Below, piece after piece: positions 37,368 through 46,736 of a stretch of 64,000 nucleotides of DNA. Numbering within the stretch: the first letter of the stretch is position 1; each line of letters begins with the position of its first letter. This DNA is from an uncultured Roseobacter sp. (GTDB lineage Bacteria > Pseudomonadota > Alphaproteobacteria > Rhodobacterales > Rhodobacteraceae), in contig NZ_CANLNE010000001.1 of assembly GCF_947492555.1 (NCBI RefSeq), positions 124,001 to 188,000 on the forward strand, given 5' to 3'. The translations under genes were made by a program, and so were the position numbers. The notes beneath the pieces were generated by a model. The model ran no database searches. It saw nothing but the letters and a program-made list of their open reading frames with translations, and was not told the origin of the DNA.

Positions 37368-38153
37368 TCAGCCGCGCACCAGTTTCGCCAGCGGTGAAAA
37401 GAGCGCCTCGTTGGCGCAGATGATACTGCCGTCCTCGACGATATTGCCTGCCGGATCGATCGGTTCTGCCAACCCCCCGGCCTCGCGCACGATCACAAGC
37501 CCCGCCGCGATGTCCCACGCATTGAGCCGCCGTTCCCAGTACCCGTCATAGCGGCCCGCCGCCACATAGGCGAGATCCAGCGCTGCCGCACCCCAGCGCC
37601 GCACACCGGAACAGGCCGGGGCAACCCGCGCCATCTCTTTCAGCGTATCGGGCAGATCGGACCGACCGCCAAAGGGCAACCCGGTTGAGAACAGCCCCTC
37701 GATCATCTTGATGCGGCCGGAAACACGCAGGCGGCTTTCGTTCATCCAGGCGCCGGTGCCCTTTTCGGCAAAGAACATCTCGTCCTTGGCCGGATCGAAG
37801 ACCACACCCGCGACAATCTGGCCCTTGTGCTCCAGCGCGATGGAAACCGCCCAATGCGGCAGGCCGTGCAGGAAGTTGGTGGTGCCATCCAGCGGATCGA
37901 CGATCCAGCGTCGCGTGGGGTCCTGCCCCTCTTCGCCGCCCCCCTCTTCGCCCAGCCAGCCATAAGTCGGACGGGCGCCCATCAGGTCTTCCTTGATGAT
38001 CTTTTCGGCGTTGATATCCGCCCGGCTGACGAAGTCTCCCGCGCCTTTCATGGAGACCTGAAGGTTCTCCACTTCGCGGAAGTCCTTGACCAGCGAACGC
38101 CCGGCGCGGCGGGCGGCTTTGATCATGATATTGAGATTTGCGCTGCCAACCAT
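37368..38153 (-). CDS. suhB: inositol monophosphatase family protein
   Basis: About 261 residues from ATG 38153, preceded by AGGAG at 9 bases. Motifs of the lithium-sensitive inositol monophosphatase family: metal-binding WIVDPLDGTTNFLHGLPHW, GWLGEEGG and NAWDIAAGLVIVREAGG. The enzyme hydrolyses inositol-1-phosphate or similar sugar phosphates; SuhB in Escherichia coli also acts in rRNA transcription. Cytoplasmic. Convergent with the rhomboid gene. Confidence 0.92.
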   Translation of the reverse strand: MVGSANLNIMIKAARRAGRSLVKDFREVENLQVSMKGAGDFVSRADINAEKIIKEDLMGARPTYGWLGEEGGGEEGQDPTRRWIVDPLDGTTNFLHGLPHWAVSIALEHKGQIVAGVVFDPAKDEMFFAEKGTGAWMNESRLRVSGRIKMIEGLFSTGLPFGGRSDLPDTLKEMARVAPACSGVRRWGAAALDLAYVAAGRYDGYWERRLNAWDIAAGLVIVREAGGLAEPIDPAGNIVEDGSIICANEALFSPLAKLVRG

Positions 38154-38276
38154 TTTGTGGGGCTCCTGAGGGGGGATCAGGCTGCGCGTATAAGTGCTGG
38201 GCGCGGCCTTGCCAAGGGGGGTCGAACGATGGGCGCACATGGCAGCGATGCAGCAGGTGCAATGGCTTGATACATG

Positions 38277-39065
38277 TCAGGGGTCCGTCAGCCATGCCGC
38301 GACACCGCCCGCCAGTTCCGGGCGGAAATACGCGATCATCCGACCCTCGGGGGCCGCGCCTGCGCCCTCGGCCCAGGGCGCAACGCCGTGCAGGGTCATC
38401 CGGTGCAACAAGCTGACGGAGCCCACCGGACCCGGCAGCAGAATGCGTGGACAGGTGGCAAAGATCTCCCGCCGGGTGGATTGATAAATCTCGGTTACAT
38501 CGACCTCGGACAGGAGGCCGTCCGCCTGCCCCTGCATCGCCTGCTGCAGGGCGTTTTTCAGGATGCGATGGCTGCCTTCCCAGACCACCAGCGGCGCGGC
38601 CTCCGGGTCAGCCTGCGTTAGGGGCACGCCCAGAACAAAGCCGTGGGGTTCCTGCACAAAGCGCCGCTTGGGGGTTCCCACACCGATGATCCCGTCCACA
38701 TGGGCGGCATCCCGGTCGCGCCTGTAGCGAAAGCCTGCATCGCTCTCCCCTTCGCGAGGACGTGGATAGCCCGGGTAGACCACGGAAAGCTGCGCGCGAT
38801 GCAAGGCAGGCCAGCCACCACAGTGTTCTGTTGCAAAATCAACCGCAGCACCACTGAGCGGAGCGCTACCAGCGACACGGCCCGCGGCGTCATTCGGCAA
38901 GGCATCCAGCCCGACAAACCATGTATCTTCGCATTGCAATAGATGTTTATTTTCAGGGTTCTGGACGGCCTTCTGTGCATGAACTGCGGCGTGACCCGCC
39001 CACTCCGTCACCGCAGGTTCGGACGGGAAAACGGCCCACCCTCTGGTGAAAAAACCCTCTACCAT
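38277..39065 (-). CDS. phytanoyl-CoA-dioxygenase-like Fe(II)/2-oxoglutarate enzyme
   Basis: About 262 residues. The 2-His-1-carboxylate set is visible as HVD in RDAAHVDGIIGVG and the distal His in HRMTLHGVAPWAEG, followed by an Arg (GRMIAYFRPELA) placed to bind 2-oxoglutarate. This is the PhyH-like pattern. Substrate unknown. The start overlaps the TauE/SafE stop by seven bases, so the three genes dusA, TauE/SafE and this one form a tight string. Confidence 0.75.
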   Translation of the reverse strand: MVEGFFTRGWAVFPSEPAVTEWAGHAAVHAQKAVQNPENKHLLQCEDTWFVGLDALPNDAAGRVAGSAPLSGAAVDFATEHCGGWPALHRAQLSVVYPGYPRPREGESDAGFRYRRDRDAAHVDGIIGVGTPKRRFVQEPHGFVLGVPLTQADPEAAPLVVWEGSHRILKNALQQAMQGQADGLLSEVDVTEIYQSTRREIFATCPRILLPGPVGSVSLLHRMTLHGVAPWAEGAGAAPEGRMIAYFRPELAGGVAAWLTDP

Positions 39066-39883
39066 CCAGCGGCCTTGCGGATCATATTCGCGGCCACCAG
39101 CAACAGGAACACCGCAAAGACGCGCCGGAGCGGTTTGGGGTCAAGCGCGTGGGCAAGACGCGCGCCCAGAGGGGCTGTCAGTAAGGTCATCGAAATGGTG
39201 ATGCCAAAGGCAATGAGATTGATCGACCCCAGCGTGGCAGGTGGACGTGTGTCTGCAGCCATGGGCAGGAACAGGAAGCCCGCAACCGACGGGAGGGCGA
39301 TCAGCAGGCCAAAACCTGCAGCCGTCGCCACGGCCCGGTGAATCGGCACGGCGAAAAGGCTCATCAGCGGCACGCCAAAACTGCCCCCGCCCACGCCCAT
39401 CAAAACAGAGAGAAAGCCGACAAAGGGCGACAAGAGGAGCCGCAACAGACCGCTCGGCATTGCAGCACCCAACCGCCACTCCGACCGCCCGAAGGCCATG
39501 TAAAGACCCACTGTCATCGCCAGCGCCCCAAAGATGAACTGCAGAGCTACCGTGCGCAGCTGCGCCACGATCAGCATCCCGATCAGCGCGCCCAGCATGA
39601 TGCCCGGCGCCCAGGCCCGCAGGATCGCCCAATCCACGGCGCCTTTCTTGTTGTGGCTCAGCACCGAGCGGGTGGAGGTAACCAGTATCGTCGACAGCGA
39701 CGTCGCCACACAGAGCTGCATCAGCTCTGGCCCTGCATAGCCAAGCGTCTGGAACGCATAGAAAAACGCAGGCACAAGCACGATTCCGCCGCCGACGCCC
39801 AGCAGGCCTGCGAGCACACCGGCAAAGGCCCCGATCACAAGGAGCAGCACAAGCATCTGGAGCAGAAGGATGGGGTCTTGCAT
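39059..39883 (-). CDS. TauE/SafE (TSUP) family sulfite/sulfonate-type exporter
   Basis: About 274 residues, about eight membrane helices in two repeats: FAGVLAGLLGVGGGIVLVPA in the first half and LSVLMGVGGGSFGVPLMSLF in the second. TSUP proteins export sulfite, sulfoacetate or related anions. The gene is 17 bases downstream of dusA. A cysteate-type desulfonating lyase gene lies 2 kb away across the scar, which would generate sulfite, so a functional link is possible but not shown. Confidence 0.87.
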   Translation of the reverse strand: MQDPILLLQMLVLLLVIGAFAGVLAGLLGVGGGIVLVPAFFYAFQTLGYAGPELMQLCVATSLSTILVTSTRSVLSHNKKGAVDWAILRAWAPGIMLGALIGMLIVAQLRTVALQFIFGALAMTVGLYMAFGRSEWRLGAAMPSGLLRLLLSPFVGFLSVLMGVGGGSFGVPLMSLFAVPIHRAVATAAGFGLLIALPSVAGFLFLPMAADTRPPATLGSINLIAFGITISMTLLTAPLGARLAHALDPKPLRRVFAVFLLLVAANMIRKAAGW

Positions 39884-39900
39884 CGGGGTGTTCTGCGCGA

Positions 39901-40902
39901 TCAGCCGACCTGTTGCAAGTCGTCGCGCGACACGATCTGCTGCAGCGCCTCAAGCACCAGTTCCGGTCCCGCACCGGGGCGATGCGCGCCTTCCGACAGG
40001 ACGCGCCGCCACATCCGCGCGCCAGGCCGCCCGGTGAAGAGCCCCAGCATGTGCCGCGTGATCTGCCCCAGCTTGCCGCCCGCCGTCAGATGCCCCTCGA
40101 TATAGGGCAGCATCTGGGTGATTGCGTCCTCGGGTCGGGTGACCGTGCCGGTGCCAAAGATACGCGGATCGGCCGCGCAGAGAATCGCAGCCGGGTCATG
40201 ATAGGCCGCGCGCCCGATCATCACACCGTCCAGCCCCGCCTCCAGAAACGCTTCTGCCTGATCGAGTGATGTAATGCCGCCGTTGATCGAGATGTGCAGG
40301 TTCGGGAACAGCCCCTTCATGCGCATCACCAGATCGTAGTCCAGAGGGGGAATATCGCGGTTTTCCTTGGGGCTCAGCCCCTGCAGCCACGCCTTGCGGG
40401 CATGGATGCTGACCCGTTCGCAGCCCGCACCGACAATGCGTGCCAGAAATTCGGGCAGAACCTCCTCGGGCACCTGATCGTCCACGCCGATCCGGCATTT
40501 CACCGTCACCGGGACAGACACAGCCTGCTGCATGGCGGCAAAGCACTTCGCCACCAGCGCCGGTTGTTCCATCAGCACCGCCCCGAAACAGCCAGACTGG
40601 ACCCGGTCCGACGGGCAGCCGACGTTCAGGTTGATCTCGCAATAACCAGCCTCGGCCCCCAACCGCGCCGCGATGGCCAATTCCTTCGGATCAGACCCAC
40701 CAAGCTGCAGCGCCACCGGGTGTTCGGCTTGCGAATACTCCAGCAGGTGCAACGCCTGCCCGCGCACCAGCGCCGCAGACGTCACCATTTCCGTGTAAAG
40801 CAGCGTGCGCGTGCTCAGCAGGCGGTGCAGATAGCGGCAGTGCCGATCTGTCCAATCCATCATGGGGGCAATCGACAGCCTAGTGTGTTGATTTATTTCC
40901 AT
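39901..40902 (-). CDS. dusA: tRNA-dihydrouridine(20/20a) synthase
   Basis: About 333 residues from ATG 40902, giving the typical start RLSIAPMMDWTDRHCRYL. The catalytic Cys is in NLNVGCPSDRVQSGCFGAVL, and FMN-binding residues lie in VTVKCRIGVDDQ and LHISINGGITS. DusA reduces U20/U20a in tRNA. The 5' end of dusA is a known attachment site for a family of tyrosine integrases, and an integrase remnant lies divergently, 110 bases upstream. An apparent in-frame extension to 41010 is not used: its composition is unlike the family. Confidence 0.93.
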   Translation of the reverse strand: MEINQHTRLSIAPMMDWTDRHCRYLHRLLSTRTLLYTEMVTSAALVRGQALHLLEYSQAEHPVALQLGGSDPKELAIAARLGAEAGYCEINLNVGCPSDRVQSGCFGAVLMEQPALVAKCFAAMQQAVSVPVTVKCRIGVDDQVPEEVLPEFLARIVGAGCERVSIHARKAWLQGLSPKENRDIPPLDYDLVMRMKGLFPNLHISINGGITSLDQAEAFLEAGLDGVMIGRAAYHDPAAILCAADPRIFGTGTVTRPEDAITQMLPYIEGHLTAGGKLGQITRHMLGLFTGRPGARMWRRVLSEGAHRPGAGPELVLEALQQIVSRDDLQQVG

Positions 40903-41012
40903 CTTTGTACTTTCAAACTGTTGGCGGCGGATGCTGATACGCTGGAATGCACCCCAATACCCCCGAATTTGCCCGTCTGCGACGATTCCTTGCACACACA
41001 GCACACACAAAA

Positions 41013-41354
41013 ATGGCTTTCACTACCAAACTCCCTTCCGGTGTCTACCGGGTCCAGATCAGGTGAAAGGGCCGCCACGCGAGCGAGACTTTCCTCCGCC
41101 GCGACGACACCCATCGCTGGGCCCGCCAGGCGGAAACCCGGGTGGATCAAGGGTGGGCACCGAACAGGTCGTCCGTTTCCCACCTCAAAACCTTTAGCCG
41201 CCTCGTCGACCTTCATATAGCCGATGTGTGCAAGGTCGCGAAAGGCATGCAAGCGCATGTGTGGTTGCTTGCGGCCTCTGACGTCCTCGGCAAATGGCAT
41301 TTCGGTTTGTGTAACCGGGTCTATTGCGCCCCGCTCTTGCGCCCGTCCGCTTGA
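41013..41354 (+). pseudogene. remnant of a dusA-associated tyrosine integrase
   Basis: A plus-strand frame starts MAFTTKLPSGVYRVQIR, like the N-terminus of dusA-type integrases (MAFxxKLPSGxWxxQVR), then hits TGA at 41064-41066. The same frame continues to 41354 with integrase-like sequence (ETFLRRDDTHRWARQAETRV, TFSRLVDLHIADVCKVAKG). The catalytic domain is gone. It is oriented away from dusA, as in intact elements at this site. This is a scar of a lost prophage or island. Confidence 0.8.
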
Positions 41355-41520
41355 AGCCTAACCCTTTATCTCTGCGCTCAACACGCTCTTGTCCGCATTG
41401 AGCTTCAACTGAAACGCAAAGACCCCTGAGCTTCTGACGTCTAGCACCGCAACAAGGACGTATCGCCGCACAAGAACATCAAGGTACAGTCGCTTAAATT
41501 GCCTGCGCGCATGCGAAGCT

Positions 41521-41844
41521 TCAGCGTCGGCAGACCGGTTTTTGCGTGCAGCGCCCTATCTGAAAAATCGAAAATATCGGTGCGCGCTGCGCGGCGATGG
41601 AAATGGTAGAACTGGCCAGATCAAAATGCGTAATTTCTGTGCGCAACGCGCGATTGCGGGTGACGAACGCGCGGATGTCGATGCGGTTGCTTCGCCGGTC
41701 CACGACATTCAAACCGAGCCACTCTTCAAGACTGCAAATGCGCCTTGAAAACGCAGGCTGATTACTGTTCCGGCGTGCGGCGGCACGGGTCAGATCACGT
41801 TCGTTCAGGAGCACCAGAGCGCCGTCAAACCATTGCGCATCTAT
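41521..41844 (-). pseudogene. LysR-type regulator remnant, start codon lost
   Basis: The frame encodes the N-terminal helix-turn-helix of a LysR protein: [40 protein letters not shown]. Where the start Met is expected (41842-41844) the codon is ATA; the only in-frame start is a TTG farther up. After about 85 residues a LysR-like linker appears (ITHFDLASSTISIAAQRAPI) and then the frame ends, so the whole effector domain is missing. It is divergent from the PLP lyase gene, the usual position of its regulator. Confidence 0.8.
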
Positions 41845-41958
41845 CGCGTGTGGCCCCTTGCCCAAAGCCTATGTATGGGCAGGCCAAGAAAAAAGCATTA
41901 TTTTTGGGCCAGTCTATTGGTGATCCTCTGTCTTAACTGTTTGAGCAGGAGAACAAGC

Positions 41959-43053
41959 GTGACTGAAACCGATCAGACGATTGAGCAAAAGGCGCGGGTC
42001 TTTCCAGAATTGACGACAAGCCTTTGCAAGGAACTTGCGATTGCGATGGCCAGGTTTCCCAAAGTGCGCCTCGGGCATTTTCCAACACCTCTTGAGCCGA
42101 TGGACCGGCTGAGTGAAAAACTGGGTGGACCGCGCCTGTGGGTGAAAAGAGATGATTGCACCGGGCTTTCGTCTGGCGGCAACAAGACCCGCAAGCTGGA
42201 ATACCTGATGGCGGATGCGCAAAAGCATGGTGCCGATACGATCATCACGCAAGGGGCGACGCAATCCAACCATGCACGCCAGACAACGGCCGCTGCGGCC
42301 AAGCTGGGCATGGAGTGTCACATCCTGCTGGAAGACCGCACCGGGTCAAATGACCCGAGCTACATTCTGAACGGCAATGTCCTGCTCGACCAACTGCACG
42401 GTGCAACCATTTCCAAACGCGGCGGCGGCACTGACATGAACGCCGAAATGCAGGCCCTGGCCGAGACGCTGCTGGCTGAGGGCAGGACGCCCTATGTTAT
42501 TCCGGGCGGTGGATCAAACGCCATCGGGGCTTTGGGCTATGTGAATTGCGCACGTGAATTAGCCGAACAGGCGGCGGGCACAGGGTTGCGTATAGACGCC
42601 CTGGTGCACGCCACTGGCAGTTCCGGCACACAGGCAGGCCTGGTGACCGGGCTGGCCGCGATCCAGAGTGATATACATCTACTGGGCATCGGTGTGCGCG
42701 CGCCTCAGGAAAAGCAGGAGCAGATGGTGTTTGATCTTGCTCAGAAGACAGCCGACCATCTTGGCACCGGCCAGATAATTCAGCGCAGCGCCGTGCGGGC
42801 CAATTGCGACTACGTGGGGCCGGGATATGGTCTGCCGACGGATGGTATGATTGGCGCGCTGAAGTTACTGGCGCAAACCGAAGGCCTGTTGTTTGACCCG
42901 GTCTATTCCGGAAAAGGGCTGGATGGTCTGATCGACCAAGTCCAGAAGGGATATTTCGACGGTATGGACAATGTTGTTTTCTTGCATACCGGCGGAAGCG
43001 CTGCATTATTTGGGTATCCCGATACGTTCGGTTTGCCCGGCTACAAAGAGTAA
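41959..43053 (+). CDS. D-cysteine desulfhydrase/L-cysteate sulfo-lyase-type PLP enzyme
   Basis: About 364 residues from GTG 41959, where AGGAG lies 7 bases upstream; ATG 42046 would give 335 residues, nearer the usual length, but lacks a good ribosome binding site. It belongs to the ACC deaminase/D-cysteine desulfhydrase branch of fold-II PLP enzymes: PLP Lys in [37 protein letters not shown], and [16 protein letters not shown] at the C-terminus. Close marine relatives include CuyA, which splits L-cysteate into pyruvate, sulfite and ammonia. Cysteate, D-cysteine or an unknown amino acid are all possible. First gene of an operon with a betaine-type ABC transporter. Confidence 0.85.
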   Translation: MTETDQTIEQKARVFPELTTSLCKELAIAMARFPKVRLGHFPTPLEPMDRLSEKLGGPRLWVKRDDCTGLSSGGNKTRKLEYLMADAQKHGADTIITQGATQSNHARQTTAAAAKLGMECHILLEDRTGSNDPSYILNGNVLLDQLHGATISKRGGGTDMNAEMQALAETLLAEGRTPYVIPGGGSNAIGALGYVNCARELAEQAAGTGLRIDALVHATGSSGTQAGLVTGLAAIQSDIHLLGIGVRAPQEKQEQMVFDLAQKTADHLGTGQIIQRSAVRANCDYVGPGYGLPTDGMIGALKLLAQTEGLLFDPVYSGKGLDGLIDQVQKGYFDGMDNVVFLHTGGSAALFGYPDTFGLPGYKE

Positions 43054-43085
43054 AAACCAAGAAAAGACCAACAAGGAGACCACCT

Positions 43086-44045
43086 ATGTCACTTAAATCC
43101 AACGTACTGTCAGCTGCTCTGATCAGCGCACTGTGCACGCCAGCATTCGCTGAAAGCGTCAAGATCGGCGTCCCGACCTGGACAGGCGCGCAAGCCATCG
43201 CCCACCTGCTGGGAGCTGTTGTTGAGATGCGCATCGGCGGCACCGTCGAATATGTGCCCGGCAACAACGCCACGATTTTCCAGGCCATGGACCAGGGCAA
43301 GGGCGACATCGATGTACACCCCGACGTCTGGCTGCCAAACCAGGAAAGCTTTACCAAGAAATACGTGGATGAGGCTGGCACCGTGACGTTGTCGTCCAAC
43401 CCCTATGAGGGCAATCAGGGCTTCTGCGTCTCCAAGGATTTTGCTGCAGCTAACGACATTTCCGATATTACCGATCTGGGACGCCCGGACGTTGCCGCGT
43501 TGATGGACAGCGACGGCAATGGCAAAGGCGAGATGTGGATCGGTGCGCCGGGCTGGGCCTCTGCGAACGTGAACGAGGTCAAGACCCGCGACTACGGTCT
43601 GATGGACTTTATCGAGCCCATCCGCGCCGAAGAAAGTGTGAAGACAGCGCGCATCAAGGACTCCATCGCCAAGGGCGAAGGCTATGCCTTTTATTGCTAC
43701 AAGCCCCATGCCGTCTGGTTCATGTTTGACGTGGAAATGCTGACCGAGCCGACATTCGATCCGGCCAAATACGTGATGGTTCAGCCGTCCGATGATGCGG
43801 ACTGGTTTGAAAAATCCAACGTGGCCACCAAGGACGCACTGAAAGAAGTCCAGATCGCATGGTCCAACACCCTGCCGGACCGGTCGCCAGCCATCGCTGA
43901 TTTCTTCAGCAACTTTGCACTGACCGCCGATGATGTCAGCAGCTTTGCCTTTGAGATCAGCGGCAAAGGCCGTGATCCTGCTGAGGTTGCGCGTGAGTGG
44001 GTTGAAGCCAACCCCGAGCGTGTCGACGCCTGGTTGGGTCTGTGA
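43086..44045 (+). CDS. periplasmic substrate-binding protein, betaine type (OpuAC-like)
   Basis: About 319 residues; AAGGAGACCACCT precedes ATG 43086. A signal peptide (VLSAALISALCTPAFAESV) is followed by a PF04069-type fold. Aromatic residues usual for binding quaternary amines are present: GVPTWTGAQAIAHLL, DVWLPNQESF, GAPGWASANVNEV and CYKPHAVWFMFD. Family members bind glycine betaine, choline, TMAO or related zwitterions. It lies 32 bases after the PLP lyase, so import of the lyase's substrate or a precursor is likely (inference). Confidence 0.87.
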   Translation: MSLKSNVLSAALISALCTPAFAESVKIGVPTWTGAQAIAHLLGAVVEMRIGGTVEYVPGNNATIFQAMDQGKGDIDVHPDVWLPNQESFTKKYVDEAGTVTLSSNPYEGNQGFCVSKDFAAANDISDITDLGRPDVAALMDSDGNGKGEMWIGAPGWASANVNEVKTRDYGLMDFIEPIRAEESVKTARIKDSIAKGEGYAFYCYKPHAVWFMFDVEMLTEPTFDPAKYVMVQPSDDADWFEKSNVATKDALKEVQIAWSNTLPDRSPAIADFFSNFALTADDVSSFAFEISGKGRDPAEVAREWVEANPERVDAWLGL

Positions 44046-44070
44046 TCCGAAACCCTATTTGACAACGGTG

Positions 44071-44090
44071 CGCGCGGGGGTCCCCGCGCG
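44071..44090 (+). repeat. GC-rich hairpin between binding-protein and ATPase genes
   Basis: CGCGCGGGG (44071-44079) and CCCCGCGCG (44082-44090) form a near-perfect stem without a T-run. It lies in the 97-base gap after the binding-protein gene, the usual place for a structure that stabilises the upstream transcript or lowers downstream expression, giving excess binding protein. Confidence 0.6.
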
Positions 44091-44142
44091 ACCTGCCCCC
44101 CCCAACAAGGGCACCGACTGCGGCGATGGAGCGTTATCTGGT

Positions 44143-45198
44143 ATGAACCACGAAACAGTCATTGAGATTTCAAACGTCTGGAAGATTTTCGGCGCCCGCC
44201 CCGAGGAAGCGCTGAAGGCGATCCGCGATCGGGGGCTTACCAAGCCGGAAGTCTTGAAGGAATTCAACGCAGTCGTAGGTGTGGCTGATGTCAGTTTGTC
44301 TGTGAACCGTGGTGAGATTTTTTGCATCATGGGCCTGTCAGGCAGCGGAAAATCCACACTTGTCCGACACTTTAACCGCTTGTTGGAGCCGACGGCCGGA
44401 AAGATCGAGATCCAGGGCACCGATGTCATGGCATTGGGTCCACGTGAGCTTCAGCAGTTCCGCAATCAGAAGATCGGGATGGTGTTCCAGAACTTCGCGC
44501 TGATGCCGCACAGGTCTGTGCTGGACAATGTGGCCATGCCGCTTGAAATCCGGCAGATCGCCAAGAACGAGCGGATGCGTCAGGCCGCAGCGATCCTTGA
44601 TATCGTTGAGCTTGGCGCATGGGGCGCCAAATTCGCCCACGAGCTGTCAGGCGGGATGCAACAAAGGGTTGGGCTGGCGCGTGCTCTGGCCGCAAACCCT
44701 GATGTTTTGCTTATGGACGAGCCTTTTTCGGCGCTTGATCCGCTGATCCGACGGCAGTTGCAGGATGAATTCATTCGCCTGTCCAAGATCCTCAAGAAAA
44801 CAACTGTGTTCATCACCCATGACCTTGATGAAGCAGTGCGCATCGGCGACCGCATTGCGATCATGCGGGACGGTAAGATGGTACAGATGGGCACAGCCGA
44901 GGACATTGTGATGCACCCGGCAGACGACTACGTGGCCGACTTTGTGGCGGGGATATCGCGGCTCAAGGTGGTGCATGCAGATGCTGTCATGCAGCCGTTG
45001 GATGCCTTCAAATCCAAGGGTGGCACAGTGCCATCGGATGCGCCCGGTGTGGCGGGCACCGAAACCCTCAGCAACCTCATTACGCTGGCCATAAATGACG
45101 ACAAACCGATTTTGGTAAAGCACGATGGCGCCGATGTCGGTGTCATTACACGGGCTGATCTTTTGCGCACCGTAGTCGAAGGGACGGAAATGTCATGA
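44143..45198 (+). CDS. betaine-type ABC transporter ATPase (ProV-like)
   Basis: About 351 residues. Walker A is GLSGSGKSTLVRHF, the signature is LSGGMQQRVGLARAL, Walker B is VLLMDEPFSALDPL and the switch His is in FITHDLDEAVRIGD. An N-terminal extension typical of ProV (EEALKAIRDRGLTKPEVLKE) precedes the first strand. The C-terminal 80 residues are a reduced CBS-like region (ILVKHDGADVGVITRADLLR). The start ATG 44143 follows the hairpin; the stop overlaps the permease start by four bases. Confidence 0.93.
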   Translation: MNHETVIEISNVWKIFGARPEEALKAIRDRGLTKPEVLKEFNAVVGVADVSLSVNRGEIFCIMGLSGSGKSTLVRHFNRLLEPTAGKIEIQGTDVMALGPRELQQFRNQKIGMVFQNFALMPHRSVLDNVAMPLEIRQIAKNERMRQAAAILDIVELGAWGAKFAHELSGGMQQRVGLARALAANPDVLLMDEPFSALDPLIRRQLQDEFIRLSKILKKTTVFITHDLDEAVRIGDRIAIMRDGKMVQMGTAEDIVMHPADDYVADFVAGISRLKVVHADAVMQPLDAFKSKGGTVPSDAPGVAGTETLSNLITLAINDDKPILVKHDGADVGVITRADLLRTVVEGTEMS

Positions 45199-46736
45199 GA
45201 GACGAAGAGGTCAATCCGCTGGAAGATACAGAAAGTGCAGCGGCCGTTGCTTACGCTGAAGAGCGCAAGGAAAACATCCGCACCTTTGTGCGCACCAGTC
45301 CGGACTATTACATCGCAAACTTCGATAAGGTCGGCGCCTCTGCCCGCTTTACGCCGACGTTCAACACCATGGCGGGGCTTTTTGGTCCCATCTGGTTTGG
45401 CGCGCGGGGACTGTGGTCTTGGGCCCTGGTCTTTTTGGTCATCGAGGCCGTCGCATTCGTTCAGATTGCACGGGGCCTGTTTGGCGATCTGGCTTCAGAC
45501 GCCATGGCGCGCATCGCATCAATCGAAGGCACGCTGGATCTGCGTCGCCAACAACTGGCCGCCGCCATCGAGAGCGGATCGGACAGGGTGGACGCCTTTC
45601 AGCGCGCAGTCGACGGGCTTGAGGCCAATATCGGCGGCATACGCGCCGAAGCCGAGGCGTTGGCCCAGCAAGGTCCGAGCATTGTGCTGACGGGCATTGT
45701 GATCCTGGCCCTCGTCAAGGCCGTGCAGGCGGTGACGGCCAACTGGGCGCTTGAAGCGCGGTTTTCGGAATGGCTGTCGGACCGTACTATACGCTCCGGT
45801 CTGCCGGTGGATCAGATCGTTTTCAGCGCGGCCTTTATGGTGGTTATCGTGGTCGTGGCAATGGTCCACTACAGTTTTCCGGGGCGGTACACCGTTCTCA
45901 GCGAATTCCCGACCGACCCCGACATCCGCCGCACGGGCATCGCGTGGGTCGAGGAACTGATCGCGTTCTGCGTGCGCAACAGCGAGGCGTTCTTTGATGG
46001 GCTGACCATAGGTATCCGCTCCATTCTTGACGCTCTTGAAGTGATATTGGTGCAAACCCCTTGGATCGTGATCGCAAGCCTCATTGTGCTGTTGACGTGG
46101 CTGACGGCCGGCATCCGCACTGCGATCTATTCCGGCGCCTTCTTGGCATATATGGGCCTCTTGGGCTTTTGGGAGGCCGCAATGACCACGCTGGCCCTTC
46201 TTGGTACTGCGGCGTGTCTGTCGATCGTGATCGGCATTCCGCTGGGGATGTTCGCCGCGCACCGGCCACGGTTTTACGCCTTTATCCAACCCATTATGGA
46301 CTTTATGCAAACCATGCCCGCTTTTGTCTTCATGGTCCCGGTTATTGCGTTCTTTGGGGTTGGCAAGCCCGCGGCCGTTATTGTGACGATGATTTTCGGC
46401 GGCACACCTGTGGTGCGCCTGACCGTTCTGGGCCTGCGGGGTGTCCCTGAGAGCGTGCGCGAGGCCGCAATCTCGTTTGGTGCGAACAAATGGTACCTGC
46501 TGAGCCGCGTCGACTTGCCCCTGGCGGGCCCGTCGATCCGGGCCGGGGTCAACCAGACCATCATGTTGTCGCTCGCCATGGTTGTCGTCGCATCGCTCAT
46601 CGGGGCCAAGGGCCTGGGCGAGGATGTGCTTGAGGCGCTGCAATATGCCAATGTCGGACAGGGCATCCTGGCCGGGTTTGCCATCCTGTTCTGCGCCATG
46701 ATCCTTGACCGGATTGTGCAGGGCCAGCGCAAGTGA
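45195..46736 (+). CDS. betaine-type ABC permease (ProW-like) with large N-terminal extension
   Basis: About 513 residues. The C-terminal half (about 275-505) is a normal binding-protein-dependent permease with six helices and the EAA loop (VPESVREAAISFGANKWYLL). The N-terminal 250 residues are extra: a helix-bearing block like DUF2628 (FNTMAGLFGPIWFGARGLWS), a coiled coil (RRQQLAAAIESGSDRVDAFQ, EANIGGIRAEAEALAQQG) and two further membrane helices. Related TMAO/betaine permeases of roseobacters also carry N-terminal extensions. The role of this part is unknown. Translationally coupled to both neighbours (ATGA before, GTGA after). Confidence 0.9.
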   Translation: MRDEEVNPLEDTESAAAVAYAEERKENIRTFVRTSPDYYIANFDKVGASARFTPTFNTMAGLFGPIWFGARGLWSWALVFLVIEAVAFVQIARGLFGDLASDAMARIASIEGTLDLRRQQLAAAIESGSDRVDAFQRAVDGLEANIGGIRAEAEALAQQGPSIVLTGIVILALVKAVQAVTANWALEARFSEWLSDRTIRSGLPVDQIVFSAAFMVVIVVVAMVHYSFPGRYTVLSEFPTDPDIRRTGIAWVEELIAFCVRNSEAFFDGLTIGIRSILDALEVILVQTPWIVIASLIVLLTWLTAGIRTAIYSGAFLAYMGLLGFWEAAMTTLALLGTAACLSIVIGIPLGMFAAHRPRFYAFIQPIMDFMQTMPAFVFMVPVIAFFGVGKPAAVIVTMIFGGTPVVRLTVLGLRGVPESVREAAISFGANKWYLLSRVDLPLAGPSIRAGVNQTIMLSLAMVVVASLIGAKGLGEDVLEALQYANVGQGILAGFAILFCAMILDRIVQGQRK

